Source: Lachnospiraceae bacterium (lineage in GTDB: Bacteria > Bacillota > Clostridia > Lachnospirales > Anaerotignaceae). Taken from it: 64,000 nt of DNA. The translations under genes were made by a program, and so were the position numbers. The notes below the pieces were generated by a model. The model saw only the letters and a program-made list of their open reading frames with translations, ran no database searches and was not told where the DNA came from. The stretch's first letter is position 1. The number at the start of each line of letters is the position of its first letter. Of this stretch, positions 43,575 to 52,785 are shown one piece after another. The DNA lies in NCBI GenBank assembly GCA_003543235.1, contig DPJA01000009.1, positions 158,022 through 222,021 on the forward strand, given 5' to 3'.

Positions 43575-44837
43575 ATGTATGAATGCAGTAGAGAAAGAAT
43601 GAATGATAAAATTACAACCATGAGCCAGTTTGGTGATGCTGGACATGGTGGAATTACCAGATATTCCTTGTCACCCGAAGCAATTATGGCGAGGAACGAC
43701 TTTATAAAAAGGATGGAATCAATTGGTGCAAAAATAGAGATTGACGACGTAGCTAATGTTTATGCCACAATTGAGGGTACTGATTTAGATGCAAAAAGAA
43801 TTGTAATGGCATCTCATTGTGATTCAGTAAAAAACGGTGGTAATTATGACGGCATTTTAGGAGTTATTTCTGCTATGGAGGTTCTGGAAACTATTGTTGA
43901 CAATAATATCCCCCACAAGCATCCACTTACTGCCATGATATGGACAAATGAAGAAGGTTCTCTTTACCCTCCAGCCATGATGTGTTCAGGCATTGTATGT
44001 TATGATTATCTTCCAGAGGACATAAGAAGCAAATTCAAATATGAAGATATGATGAACACTAAAAGTATGCTTTCCCCAGATAAAACCTTTGGAGAAGCTC
44101 TTGAAAATTCTGGCTTTAAAGGTGAAAAGAAATACCGTCTTAATCCCGAAAAATATTTGAATATGTTTGAATTACATATAGAACAAGGTCCTATCCTTGA
44201 GGATAATGGAAACGATATTGGCATTGTGGATTGCGTTCTTGGTATGTTTAACTATAGGTTGAAATTCTATGGTCAAACTACTCACGCTGGAACTTTTCCT
44301 ATGCCAAAACGCAAAGATGCTTTTTTTGCAGCCTCTCAGGCTCTTTGCTATCTCCATGAAGAGATTGATAAGCTTGGAATTTCCGAGTTGGTATATACAA
44401 CAGGAGAAGTAATTTGTCATCCATGCGTGCATACTTGCGTACCCGATTTTTTTGATTTCTCATTTGATGCAAGACATGAAGACCCATTGGTGTTAGAAAA
44501 GGTCCTTGCTATTGTAAAAAGCTGTGCAGAAAAAACATGGGCTGGCTGTACCTGTGAAGTTGTAAGGGCATGGAACAGAGATACCGTTTACTGGGATAAA
44601 ACATTGGTAGGCTATGTTAAAGCTGCTGCTGAAGAAGTAGGAATAAAGCATCAATACATTCATTCTGGTGCTGGTCATGATGCACAATTTGCAGCATATA
44701 TGATTCCAACTACCATGATATTTGTGCAGTCAAAGGATGGTCTTTCTCATTGTGAACCAGAATATTCCGGTTTGGAACACTGCACTGAAGGTGCAACCGT
44801 AATGTTAAATGCAGTGCTAAAAGCAGACGCACAATAG
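43575..44837 (+). CDS. Zn-dependent N-carbamoyl amidohydrolase (hydantoinase/carbamoylase family)
   Basis: M20-family enzyme releasing CO2 and ammonia from N-carbamoyl amino acids, likely a beta-ureidopropionase here. 420 residues. Metal site: SHCDSVKNGGNYDG, TNEEGS, ELHIEQG and KDGLSHCEPEY; the dimer domain has TTHAGT. AAGGAAG lies about 10 bases before the chosen ATG. It follows preA by 23 bases and completes the reductive pathway to beta-alanine or beta-aminoisobutyrate. Allantoate amidohydrolase is an alternative function of the same family. Confidence 0.9.
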   Translation: MYECSRERMNDKITTMSQFGDAGHGGITRYSLSPEAIMARNDFIKRMESIGAKIEIDDVANVYATIEGTDLDAKRIVMASHCDSVKNGGNYDGILGVISAMEVLETIVDNNIPHKHPLTAMIWTNEEGSLYPPAMMCSGIVCYDYLPEDIRSKFKYEDMMNTKSMLSPDKTFGEALENSGFKGEKKYRLNPEKYLNMFELHIEQGPILEDNGNDIGIVDCVLGMFNYRLKFYGQTTHAGTFPMPKRKDAFFAASQALCYLHEEIDKLGISELVYTTGEVICHPCVHTCVPDFFDFSFDARHEDPLVLEKVLAIVKSCAEKTWAGCTCEVVRAWNRDTVYWDKTLVGYVKAAAEEVGIKHQYIHSGAGHDAQFAAYMIPTTMIFVQSKDGLSHCEPEYSGLEHCTEGATVMLNAVLKADAQ

Positions 44838-44887
44838 CCTTAGTTTTTATACAAAATCCTTTATCTAAAGAATGGGAGGTTGAATTC

Positions 44888-45520
44888 ATGGATAATTATG
44901 TAATAACCATTGCCAGAGGTTTTGGAAGTGGCGGCAGAGAAATAGCAACAAAATTAGGAGAACATTTAGGTATTCCCTGTTATGACAGACAGTTGCTTAC
45001 CATGGCATCCGAACAGACTGGAATTGATGAGGAAGTATTTATTGAAGTAGATGAAAAATTAAGAGGAAAATACATTTCTAATTTTCTTCGCAAAATCCCT
45101 TTTTCTATGGTTTTAGAGCCTCAAGAAAAGGACTTTGTGTCCGACATAAATGTTTTTAATATACAAGCGGAATTAATACGTAACCTTGCCAAAACAGAAA
45201 CTTGTATTATTGTTGGAAAATGTGCAGACCATATCTTAAAAGACTATAAAAATGTAATTAGCGTCTATATTGAAGCCCCAAGGTCGGCCTGCGTGGAATC
45301 CGTCATGAAAAAATTATATGTATCGGAAGAACGTGCAAATCAGCTGATACAAAGCACCGATAAATATAGGGGCAAATACTATAATTACTATACAAACGGA
45401 AAGACATGGACCAATCCCATTAATTACGATTTAATTCTTAATAGCGACCGTGTTACAAGGGATAAGTGTGTAAAATTAATAGCTAATTATATTAATATTA
45501 AGTTTGACCGTAATGAATAA
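44888..45520 (+). CDS. Cytidylate kinase-like protein
   Basis: 210 residues of the cytidylate_kin2 type: IARGFGSGGREIATKLGEHL is a P-loop variant, then DRQLLTMASEQTGID, IIVGKCADHILKD, and YYNYYTNGKTWTNPINYDL near the end. Close relatives are frequent in Clostridia and their substrates are unknown. As the last gene of the pyrimidine operon it could phosphorylate a nucleotide or act in regulation. GGGAGG precedes the ATG by 9 bases. The operon then terminates. Confidence 0.85.
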   Translation: MDNYVITIARGFGSGGREIATKLGEHLGIPCYDRQLLTMASEQTGIDEEVFIEVDEKLRGKYISNFLRKIPFSMVLEPQEKDFVSDINVFNIQAELIRNLAKTETCIIVGKCADHILKDYKNVISVYIEAPRSACVESVMKKLYVSEERANQLIQSTDKYRGKYYNYYTNGKTWTNPINYDLILNSDRVTRDKCVKLIANYINIKFDRNE

Positions 45521-45531
45521 ACAAATATAAA

Positions 45532-45574
45532 AAATGCCCTTGCCATCTTTTAAAAGCTGGCAAGGGCATTTTTA
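45532..45574. terminator. Bidirectional terminator between pyrimidine operon and spoIIID
   Basis: AAATGCCCTTGCCA ... GGCAAGGGCATTT stem with T runs on both strands; it serves two convergent genes. Confidence 0.92.
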
Positions 45575-45575
45575 C

Positions 45576-45827
45576 TTAATGCTTATGCAAATATTTTTCT
45601 CTTGTTGCCAAACCGCCTCTAATATGGCGTTCTGCCTTATTTATCTCCAATACCTTACGTACATCCTTTGCAAGCTGAGGGTTAAGCTTCTCTACCCTAT
45701 CCGTAATATCCTTATGTACTGTGCTTTTACTTACACCAAACCGTTTTGCAGTTTCTCTTACTGTAGCTTTAGAACTGATAATGAATTCCGCAACTTCAAT
45801 TGCTCTTTCTTCTATATAAGTCTTCAA
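45576..45827 (-). CDS. spoIIID: Sporulation transcriptional regulator SpoIIID
   Basis: Small mother-cell DNA-binding protein acting with sigma-E. 83 residues: YIEERAIEVAEFI, the helix-turn-helix TVRETAKRFGVSKSTVHKD, and the basic end ERHIRGGLATREKYLHK match Bacillus SpoIIID closely. I choose the TTG giving MKTYIEERA, 6 bases after AGGGGTG; a GTG three codons upstream overlaps the ribosome site. GCATACC and TATACATT about 15 bases apart upstream resemble a sigma-E promoter, weakly. Confidence 0.95.
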   Translation of the reverse strand: MKTYIEERAIEVAEFIISSKATVRETAKRFGVSKSTVHKDITDRVEKLNPQLAKDVRKVLEINKAERHIRGGLATREKYLHKH

Positions 45828-45993
45828 AAATAACACCCCTGAATATACTTGTTTTGCTAATGTATATGCAAAGATATGGTGCGGTATGCTTACTAAAGCA
45901 GTGGCTAAATAATTTTCATCCCATTAATAGGTATTAAAAGTTAAAATAATATGCTAAAATAAATACCGAATAATTTAACAAGGAGGAAAAATA

Positions 45994-48027
45994 TTGAAAA
46001 ATAAAATGGTATTTGCCTTAACTGCCATGGTCCTTACCCTTTCAACCAAAGCAATAGCAGCCCAGCCCTTTATTATTGAGGGACAAACCAAAACAGTTAT
46101 TGCAAATTCAAGCTATAACATAAATCCATGGAACACAATCACCCTAAGCGGTGTAGGTGAGGGCAACCTTATTAAGTTGTATACTCCTAACAAAACTTTG
46201 GAGCTTCCTCTTACCTCACCACTATACAAAATTACAGACTACTACTGTGATAAAATAACTCAAATAAATGGCATTTGGGGTGTTGAAAGGAATGTAACTG
46301 TTAAAACCTTTACAGGCGATGAGGATTGGCAATTGGTTAAAAATCAAAGTTTTAAGAACAATAAAACTTATATTTTCAGCTGCAAAAACAACGAGAATGT
46401 TGGTATATGTAATGGCTATTGCACTCACTTTGATGTGCATACATATTCATCACAGCAAACCAATATTTATGATGGAATTTCTTTTGGAAATGACGACATC
46501 TTAATGCGTTTTATGAATGTTCGTAATGTTAAAACTGTTGACGCACTTAAATATTATTTAAAAACTCAGTACAATAATGGAAACCCAGTTCGACTTTATT
46601 ATGTAAGCCCAACGCCACAGTTTCAGCCTTTTGGAGAAGAAATTCAAACAGCTCTTAATGCTTCAATGTCTGGCAATATCGGCTACACAGATTTCAACAT
46701 TACAAGGATAAAAACTGGTGATGACACAAAAATAAATACAGATATTTTTATAAAATCATCTACAGGCAATCTTGTTATGGACAGATTTCTTTCTGCTGCA
46801 GAAAGTCTAGAAATTTTCAACATCAACGGTAACTCAAACTTTTTTGTAAAGGGAATTTATCCAACAACTGATGGCTTTTCCCTTGAAATAAAAGACAAAA
46901 ACCAAAATACTTATACTGGGAAGGTGCTTTTTTCAAAAGCTGATTTTATGACATCAAAACCAACTGAAATACTTCTTTGCGGCGAAAATTCCACGTCAAT
47001 AAGGCTTATGGTTCATCTTTCCGAAATTCAGCTTCCAAATGCCAATCTAAGTGGATTTTCCTTTGACCAAACAGGTATTTTAAACAGCTGTACAGTCAAC
47101 AAACAATTTATTATTCCATCGGTTATACCTGTTTTAAAAGACACGCCACTAGATTTTAACAATGCACTTTTACACGGAAATATATCCTCTGCCGACCAAA
47201 TTACCATTAAGGACAGCAACGGCAATATTCTTTCCCCCAACGGCAAAATTACAGCAAGCACCGAGGGTGAGTTGAATTTATTTGTTAACGGAAATTTAAC
47301 TGCAACTACCAACATTACTTTTACCCAAAACCATACCGAAGCTGCAGCCATACTTTTTATGGGTGACAGCCTTTTAAACCAAAATTATTACACAAATTAT
47401 TTTGTTAATATGTTTAATGAGGGGCAAATCAATCTTTTGGGAACACGTGGAAATGATGGCAGTAAGCATGAAGGTCGTGGCGGATGGTCTGCTTATGATT
47501 ACTGCAATGTTTCTTCTAAATATGGCTTTGATAATCCGTTTCTAAATAACGGAAAATTTGATTTTAGCAACTATATGAAAAAAAACGGCTACGCCAACGT
47601 AAATTATGTAATAATAAGCCTTGGTATTAATGATATTACCCTTGCAGGTCACAATACCACTGCAGAGATTTTAAGCTGTTTTAACAAAATAACAGACAGC
47701 ATACATACATATAGCCCTAACACAAAAATAATTATAAATGCTCCTATAATGCCTTTTGCTACCGAAGAAACAACCTATGCAAAGGATAAACGCCTTGAGT
47801 TTACAAAAGCTCTTTGTGACCATTATAGCGATACAAATGTTTACATATCTCCAACATATTTAAGGCTTGATTGTTATGATGATTTTAAATTCACTATGCC
47901 TATAATTAATAATGAGAACCAAAATAGTGCTATGGTTGTTACCGACACAACCCATCCTAACCTAGATGGATATAAAAACCTTGCAGCTGCAAGCTATAGC
48001 GATATTAATTTTCTTAATGAGCAATAA
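45994..48027 (+). CDS. Secreted SGNH/GDSL hydrolase with phage-tail-like N-terminal region
   Basis: 677 residues with a signal peptide ending TKAIAA. The C-terminal 230 residues are an SGNH hydrolase: FMGDSLLNQ (block I), EGRGGWSAYD, SLGINDITLAG (block III) and DTTHPNLDGYK (block V His). Residues about 40-240 recall phage tail and baseplate proteins: GVERNVTVKTFTGDEDW, then VKTVDALKYYLKTQYNNGNP, RLYYVSPTPQFQPFGEEIQ. The middle is beta-rich and unassigned. TTG start 7 bases after AGGAGGAA. It may be an esterase acting on cell-surface or dietary glycans. Confidence 0.82.
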   Translation: MKNKMVFALTAMVLTLSTKAIAAQPFIIEGQTKTVIANSSYNINPWNTITLSGVGEGNLIKLYTPNKTLELPLTSPLYKITDYYCDKITQINGIWGVERNVTVKTFTGDEDWQLVKNQSFKNNKTYIFSCKNNENVGICNGYCTHFDVHTYSSQQTNIYDGISFGNDDILMRFMNVRNVKTVDALKYYLKTQYNNGNPVRLYYVSPTPQFQPFGEEIQTALNASMSGNIGYTDFNITRIKTGDDTKINTDIFIKSSTGNLVMDRFLSAAESLEIFNINGNSNFFVKGIYPTTDGFSLEIKDKNQNTYTGKVLFSKADFMTSKPTEILLCGENSTSIRLMVHLSEIQLPNANLSGFSFDQTGILNSCTVNKQFIIPSVIPVLKDTPLDFNNALLHGNISSADQITIKDSNGNILSPNGKITASTEGELNLFVNGNLTATTNITFTQNHTEAAAILFMGDSLLNQNYYTNYFVNMFNEGQINLLGTRGNDGSKHEGRGGWSAYDYCNVSSKYGFDNPFLNNGKFDFSNYMKKNGYANVNYVIISLGINDITLAGHNTTAEILSCFNKITDSIHTYSPNTKIIINAPIMPFATEETTYAKDKRLEFTKALCDHYSDTNVYISPTYLRLDCYDDFKFTMPIINNENQNSAMVVTDTTHPNLDGYKNLAAASYSDINFLNEQ

Positions 48028-48028
48028 A

Positions 48029-48065
48029 ATAAGCCCACCAAAATAATATTTTTTGGCGGGCTTAT
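48029..48065. terminator. Terminator between SGNH gene and EFR1 gene
   Basis: ATAAGCCCACCAAAA/TTTTGGCGGGCTTAT, one mismatch, between two convergent genes. Confidence 0.88.
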
Positions 48066-48070
48066 GCTTT

Positions 48071-48889
48071 TTATAAAAATATTTCAGGTTCAGCCCTACG
48101 CTGAAATTCTTGTTCAAGCTCTTCTTTATGATACAAATAATTCTTATCGTCATAGTATTTTGCTTCTTGCGGACATTTTTTTATACACGCTCCGCACTTA
48201 ATGCAAATACCTATAACCTCACTTACATTTTCACTGTTTATAGAACCCATAGGACATACCTTAACACAAATGCCGCAATTGTTGCATTTGTTGTTGGTTT
48301 TTGGCTTAACCTTACGTATATCTATGCTATTGCCTTTTCGGTCACGAGGCTGATAATACCCTCTTATTGGGTCTTCTCCCCTTACCTTAACAGGAATATT
48401 GCCAATATTTCCGTTTATTATTTTATTTGCAATTTCATGTGCAAAATCCTTTGCAACTTTTAAATCCTTTTCGTCGGGTCTATTTTTGCCAAGTGTTTTA
48501 GAAAAAGAATGCTCTCCTACAAACGCTCCTGCCGCAATGGTTTTAAAGCCATTATTTTGTAAAATATTTCTAAGCTCAATAAGGGAATCGTCGTAATTGC
48601 GGTTTCCATATAAAACCACAGGGACTGCAACTGCACCGCCACCCACTACGGTACTAAGGTATTTAAGCAAAATATTTGGCACACGCCCTGCATACACAGG
48701 TACGCCAAAAATAACAATATCATTTTGTGAAAAGCTTTGCCCTTCATTGCGTACCATAGGTGGTGTAAAATCCAACGTATTTATTTTCACTCCCATATAT
48801 GCACCTACATCGTTTGCAATTTGGGTAACAATCTTCTTTGTTGTTCCTGTTGGGCTAAAATACATTGCCCACACTTTTATGTCTGCCAT
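48071..48889 (-). CDS. EFR1 family ferredoxin (flavodoxin-like plus 2x[4Fe-4S])
   Basis: 272 residues. The N-terminal flavodoxin-like domain has YFSPTGTTKKIV (FMN phosphate site) and FGVPVYAGRVP. The C-terminal ferredoxin has CNNCGICVKVCP and CIKCGACIKKCP, two cubane clusters. It ends in a Glu/Arg-rich tail. Such proteins are common small electron carriers in Clostridia, with partners unknown. It lies 105 bases downstream of the FapA gene. Confidence 0.92.
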   Translation of the reverse strand: MADIKVWAMYFSPTGTTKKIVTQIANDVGAYMGVKINTLDFTPPMVRNEGQSFSQNDIVIFGVPVYAGRVPNILLKYLSTVVGGGAVAVPVVLYGNRNYDDSLIELRNILQNNGFKTIAAGAFVGEHSFSKTLGKNRPDEKDLKVAKDFAHEIANKIINGNIGNIPVKVRGEDPIRGYYQPRDRKGNSIDIRKVKPKTNNKCNNCGICVKVCPMGSINSENVSEVIGICIKCGACIKKCPQEAKYYDDKNYLYHKEELEQEFQRRAEPEIFL

Positions 48890-48994
48890 AGCCAGTCACC
48901 TTTTCCTTGTTTTTTTATTACAGCTATCCATTTCAATACTCAAATAAATTATACAAAAATTTGGGTTACATAACAACTAAAACATGAAAAAGCC

Positions 48995-50638
48995 CTATTG
49001 CAAAACACTTATTATGTCGTCTTGTTTATAAACCGTACAGCTATACTTAACGTCACTGTTACCGTACCTAAGACCGTCAATATTGATGTGTACATTGGCA
49101 TACATAGTTCCCTCAACATATACACACCCTACAGACCGCCCATTTACCTGAGAAGCAATTAAGCTTACCTGAGCCATCAAATTTGTTGTTTCAACCTCTA
49201 GCTGCCTTTTCATACTCATCATTTTGAGGACCTTTTTGCGATTTTCCACTGCATCGCCTATTGCTTTGCCACTATTTATAAGTGCAATAATTTCATCCAA
49301 CTTTTTAATATTTTCATCATTTTCTAATATTTTAGCTTCCAGTTCCGATTTTTTCCTAAGCAATTGAAGTGGTCCAATAAGCTCTATAACAGTTGCTACG
49401 TTAGATTCATTCCCTATCTGCGTAGCTTTCACATCGTGGTTTACTCTGCAAAATCCGCCTATAATACGACCGCCTCTGCCCGCCGCCGTTATACTTCCTC
49501 CACATTCAATGTTAGAGTTGATTATAGAATCAACAAAAATATTTTGCTTTATTTTAACATTAGCCGTCTGCAAATAGCCCACCGAAAGGTTTCCATTTGC
49601 AGAAATTCGCCCGCCTTTTCCATTTACGCCTTTTTTTATTGTAATGTCATTTTCTGCCTCTAAAATAACATTTTCCTCAACGGTGCCTAAAATTGTAATG
49701 TTTCCGCTAGAGCGAATAGAAAACCCTTCACGTACATCGCCTTTAACCGTTACATCTCCCCGAAATTTTATATTCCCTGTGGAATAATCTATATTTTCTA
49801 CAGTCATTACATTTTTAACCAAAACTTTTGTTCCTACTCTATTTGCATGACCATCACAAGCGGAAAATAACTGCGATTTATCAGGCGAAAGATATGTATT
49901 CTCCCCATTAGGCAATGGCACTGCCTTTCCCTTCTTGCCCACAATAACATTGCCATATACATCATAGCCATCCCTTGCTTCTGTTGGCAAAATAATATCA
50001 CAAAGCAGTTCATCCTTTGCCACATGATGAATATTTTTGAGATTTTTATAGTCTATATCTTTCTTCTCATCAAGTTCATTGTCCTCATCATTTTCAAAAT
50101 AACAAACCAACTTACCATCAACACCATCAACAGGCGGAACTCCCTCTGCAACTAAAAACGTAATTCCATATACAGGGTATTTTGCCAATCGTGTTATATA
50201 TTTTTCTTGTATTCTTTGGGTTATGCCCTGTTCCTCAAGGCTTTTAAATATATCCTCTTCTGTAAGTTCTTTTCCGTTTGGACCTGGTGCAGACAATTTG
50301 ATTTTCACTTTCATTTTGTCATGGTCAACCAATATGTTAACCATTGCCGGCTCGCCCTCATACTTAAAAATTTGGTCTTTTTCTATATTTGACAAAGAAA
50401 TTCCATCCATTGTAGGCATAGGCATTTTATCGTCGTCTTCATCAGAATAAAGGGATTGTTCCCAAAGTTTATGCTTTATGGATTCTACAGCAAATTTCTC
50501 ATTTTGTACTGTAGTTGTTTCGTCATCTATATCCAGTTGTAATCCGCTGAGGCTACTTAGTCCCATTCCTTTTAACTCGTGGTCGTTTAAAATAGATTCT
50601 TCTAACGTTTCTCTTTGTACATTATCCTTATCCAACAA
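48995..50638 (-). CDS. FapA (DUF342) family protein
   Basis: 547 residues with an acidic N-terminus and a DUF342 core. The C-terminal half is a right-handed beta-helix of short repeats (GNIKFRGDVTVKGDV, GNITILGTVEENV, ENDITIKKGV), as in bactofilins and MinC, followed by a coiled coil (about 420-480). No flagellar genes are nearby, so flagellar assembly is not implied. Two adjacent TTG codons serve as possible starts after AGGAGGTGGG; I took the first. Confidence 0.85.
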   Translation of the reverse strand: MLDKDNVQRETLEESILNDHELKGMGLSSLSGLQLDIDDETTTVQNEKFAVESIKHKLWEQSLYSDEDDDKMPMPTMDGISLSNIEKDQIFKYEGEPAMVNILVDHDKMKVKIKLSAPGPNGKELTEEDIFKSLEEQGITQRIQEKYITRLAKYPVYGITFLVAEGVPPVDGVDGKLVCYFENDEDNELDEKKDIDYKNLKNIHHVAKDELLCDIILPTEARDGYDVYGNVIVGKKGKAVPLPNGENTYLSPDKSQLFSACDGHANRVGTKVLVKNVMTVENIDYSTGNIKFRGDVTVKGDVREGFSIRSSGNITILGTVEENVILEAENDITIKKGVNGKGGRISANGNLSVGYLQTANVKIKQNIFVDSIINSNIECGGSITAAGRGGRIIGGFCRVNHDVKATQIGNESNVATVIELIGPLQLLRKKSELEAKILENDENIKKLDEIIALINSGKAIGDAVENRKKVLKMMSMKRQLEVETTNLMAQVSLIASQVNGRSVGCVYVEGTMYANVHINIDGLRYGNSDVKYSCTVYKQDDIISVLQ

Positions 50639-50735
50639 ATCCCACCTCCTTGATTTTACATTTTAATTGGTTTTATTATACCATTTTACAAAAAACAAGT
50701 AAACTGTAACCTTTATTTATGAATTTAAATTGCAT

Positions 50736-50808
50736 AAAAAAAGCCCTCAAGTCTATATTTTGTACTGTCATTTTAAAACGACTGTTCATAAATATAACTC
50801 TTTGAGCT
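50736..50808 (-). terminator. Possible terminator after degV
   Basis: Loose pairing of AGCTCAAAG with CTTGAGGGCT (bulged) on the minus strand, followed by a run of seven T. The loop is long. Confidence 0.4.
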
Positions 50809-50829
50809 CTAAATTTTATCTGTCACTTT

Positions 50830-51690
50830 TTAAATATTTTCCACTGCTGAAATTCCCAATGCACCCTGACCGCCATGGGTAGACATTACACAGCCTGTGT
50901 GTAAAATAACAACGTGTTTAAATCCCTTTTCTTCAAAATATTTCTTCATTTTATCTATAATATTTTCATCTGCTCCCAGTGCATACATAATATATATAGC
51001 TTCACGGCTAAGCTCTCTGCTATGCAAAAAATCCTCTGCAAATTTAATCGCAACTCTTTCCATAGAACCTCTGTATTTTTTTGTTGCAACAAGTTTCCCA
51101 TCTATAATGTCTATACGAGGTTTTATTCGCAAAATAGTTGCTCCGATAGCCGCTGCATTAGATACTCTGCCGCCTGCTGCCAAATATTCCAAATGGTCAG
51201 GCAAAAAGCTTGTAACTATATGTGGCACATATGCTTTAATTTTTTCTGTCAATTCAACTACTGTTGCATTTGGATTTTCGTTCCTAAGCTTAACCGCAAG
51301 CATTGTTAAGTTTGCCGCACCTCCAGATACATTTTTCGAGTCAATAAGATGCACATTTACGTTTTTTCTTTCGCTAATTCCTATTACAGCATTTTGATAA
51401 GTACATGAGCATTCTGAAGAATAACCTATATGGATAATAGATGCACCTTCATTTTCTTTTGTTATTTTCTCAAAAAACTCTGTAAACTCTGATGGATTTA
51501 CGGCACTTGTTTTTGGTACTTGCTTTGTTTTTTCAAAATAATCATATATAAACTGCACAGGGATTGTTCCATCCGCAAAGGTTTCTGTTTCAAAAACAAT
51601 ATGCATAGGTATAATATAAATATTATTCTTATCAATCATTTCCTTTGTTAAGTCCGAACAACTTTCGGTTGTTATAATAATTTTATTCAT
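50830..51690 (-). CDS. DegV family fatty-acid-binding protein
   Basis: 286 residues. DegV proteins bind fatty acids and, as FakB, present them to a fatty acid kinase. The start IITTESCSDLTKEM, the TSAVNPSEF segment and IHIGYSSECSCTYQN (binding-site serine) match. The C-terminus has LHTGCVMSTHGGQGALGI. The ATG follows AGGAG by 7 bases. No kinase (fakA) gene is in the window. Confidence 0.92.
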   Translation of the reverse strand: MNKIIITTESCSDLTKEMIDKNNIYIIPMHIVFETETFADGTIPVQFIYDYFEKTKQVPKTSAVNPSEFTEFFEKITKENEGASIIHIGYSSECSCTYQNAVIGISERKNVNVHLIDSKNVSGGAANLTMLAVKLRNENPNATVVELTEKIKAYVPHIVTSFLPDHLEYLAAGGRVSNAAAIGATILRIKPRIDIIDGKLVATKKYRGSMERVAIKFAEDFLHSRELSREAIYIMYALGADENIIDKMKKYFEEKGFKHVVILHTGCVMSTHGGQGALGISAVENI

Positions 51691-51842
51691 AGCTCGCTCC
51701 TGATAATACATACTTCAGCATATAGTTTCCATTACCACTTTAATATTGTTCCCCAAGCTTTTAAAATTTATAGGGCTAAAAACCTCATTAAGTTGTATAA
51801 ACCTAATGCTAACCTTGTTTTCGCCCTTTGTTGCCTTCTTCC

Positions 51843-52784
51843 TTATAAAAGCTGCCTTGCCGCACCATATATGCCCGCATCATTGCCTAGCGTTGCCAAC
51901 TTAATAGGTGTATTTTTTGTTGCATGGAAAGCATACATACGATAGTATTTTTCTATAACCTCCAACACAATATCTCCAGCTTTAGATACCCCTCCGCCAA
52001 TTAAAAATATCTGTGGATTTACAATACAAGCCACATACCCAAGGGCAATACCAAGGGTTTTACCCATCAATTCTACCACTTCACAGGCAGCTGCATCGCC
52101 TTTTTTTGCTTCCTCAATAATTATCTTTGCTGTTAAATTCTTTTTTGCTATCAGGGAAGAATTTGCACCCTCCTTTTCAAGAATTTTTTTTGCCATCTTT
52201 ACCATGCCTGTAGCCGAAGCATATTGTTCCACACAACCTTGCTTTCCACAGTTACAGCTTTCCTTTTCATTTAAATTTATTGTAATATGACCTATTTCGC
52301 CACCACTTCCATTATCACCAGTAACTATTTTCCCGTCAACAATTACGCCACTGCCAATGCCTGTGCCTAGGGTTATAAGCACAAGACTACTATACCCTTT
52401 GCCACGCCCTCTCCACATTTCACCCAAGGCGGCAACATTAGCATCGTTTCCTGCCTTAACAGGCATATTCATAAGCTTGCTCAAGAAATCTGCAATAGAA
52501 AAAACTCCCCAGCCAAGGTTTACACAACAGTGTACAACGCCATTTTCGTCCACAGGCCCAGGCACACCAACGCCAACGCCTATCATGTCTTCAGTTGTAA
52601 GGTCTTTTTCAACCATTTTGCTTTTTAATTCTTTGGCAATATCTTTAAGTATTTCATTTCCATTATTGATTTTGTTAGTTGGTATTTCCCATTTTTCAAC
52701 AAGCTGTCCATCATTTTTAAACAGACCTATTTTAATGCTTGTTCCTCCAATATCCACACCAAATAAATATATCTTTTCCTTCAT
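51843..52784 (-). CDS. glcK: ROK family glucokinase
   Basis: 313 residues. FGVDIGGTSIKIGLF is the phosphate-binding start, NDANVAALGEMWRG carries the catalytic Asp, and CNCGKQGCVEQYAS is the ROK zinc signature. It phosphorylates glucose with ATP. The ATG overlaps nothing: galE stops one base upstream, so the pair is coupled. A longer open frame lies inside galE and is rejected. Confidence 0.94.
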   Translation of the reverse strand: MKEKIYLFGVDIGGTSIKIGLFKNDGQLVEKWEIPTNKINNGNEILKDIAKELKSKMVEKDLTTEDMIGVGVGVPGPVDENGVVHCCVNLGWGVFSIADFLSKLMNMPVKAGNDANVAALGEMWRGRGKGYSSLVLITLGTGIGSGVIVDGKIVTGDNGSGGEIGHITINLNEKESCNCGKQGCVEQYASATGMVKMAKKILEKEGANSSLIAKKNLTAKIIIEEAKKGDAAACEVVELMGKTLGIALGYVACIVNPQIFLIGGGVSKAGDIVLEVIEKYYRMYAFHATKNTPIKLATLGNDAGIYGAARQLL

Positions 52785-52785
52785 G

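Noticed and set aside
48676..48692. Sigma-54 -24/-12 promoter (TGGCAC-N5-CTGC) on the plus strand
   Set aside because: The spacing is right, but it lies inside the coding region of the EFR1 gene on the other strand with no plus-strand gene downstream.
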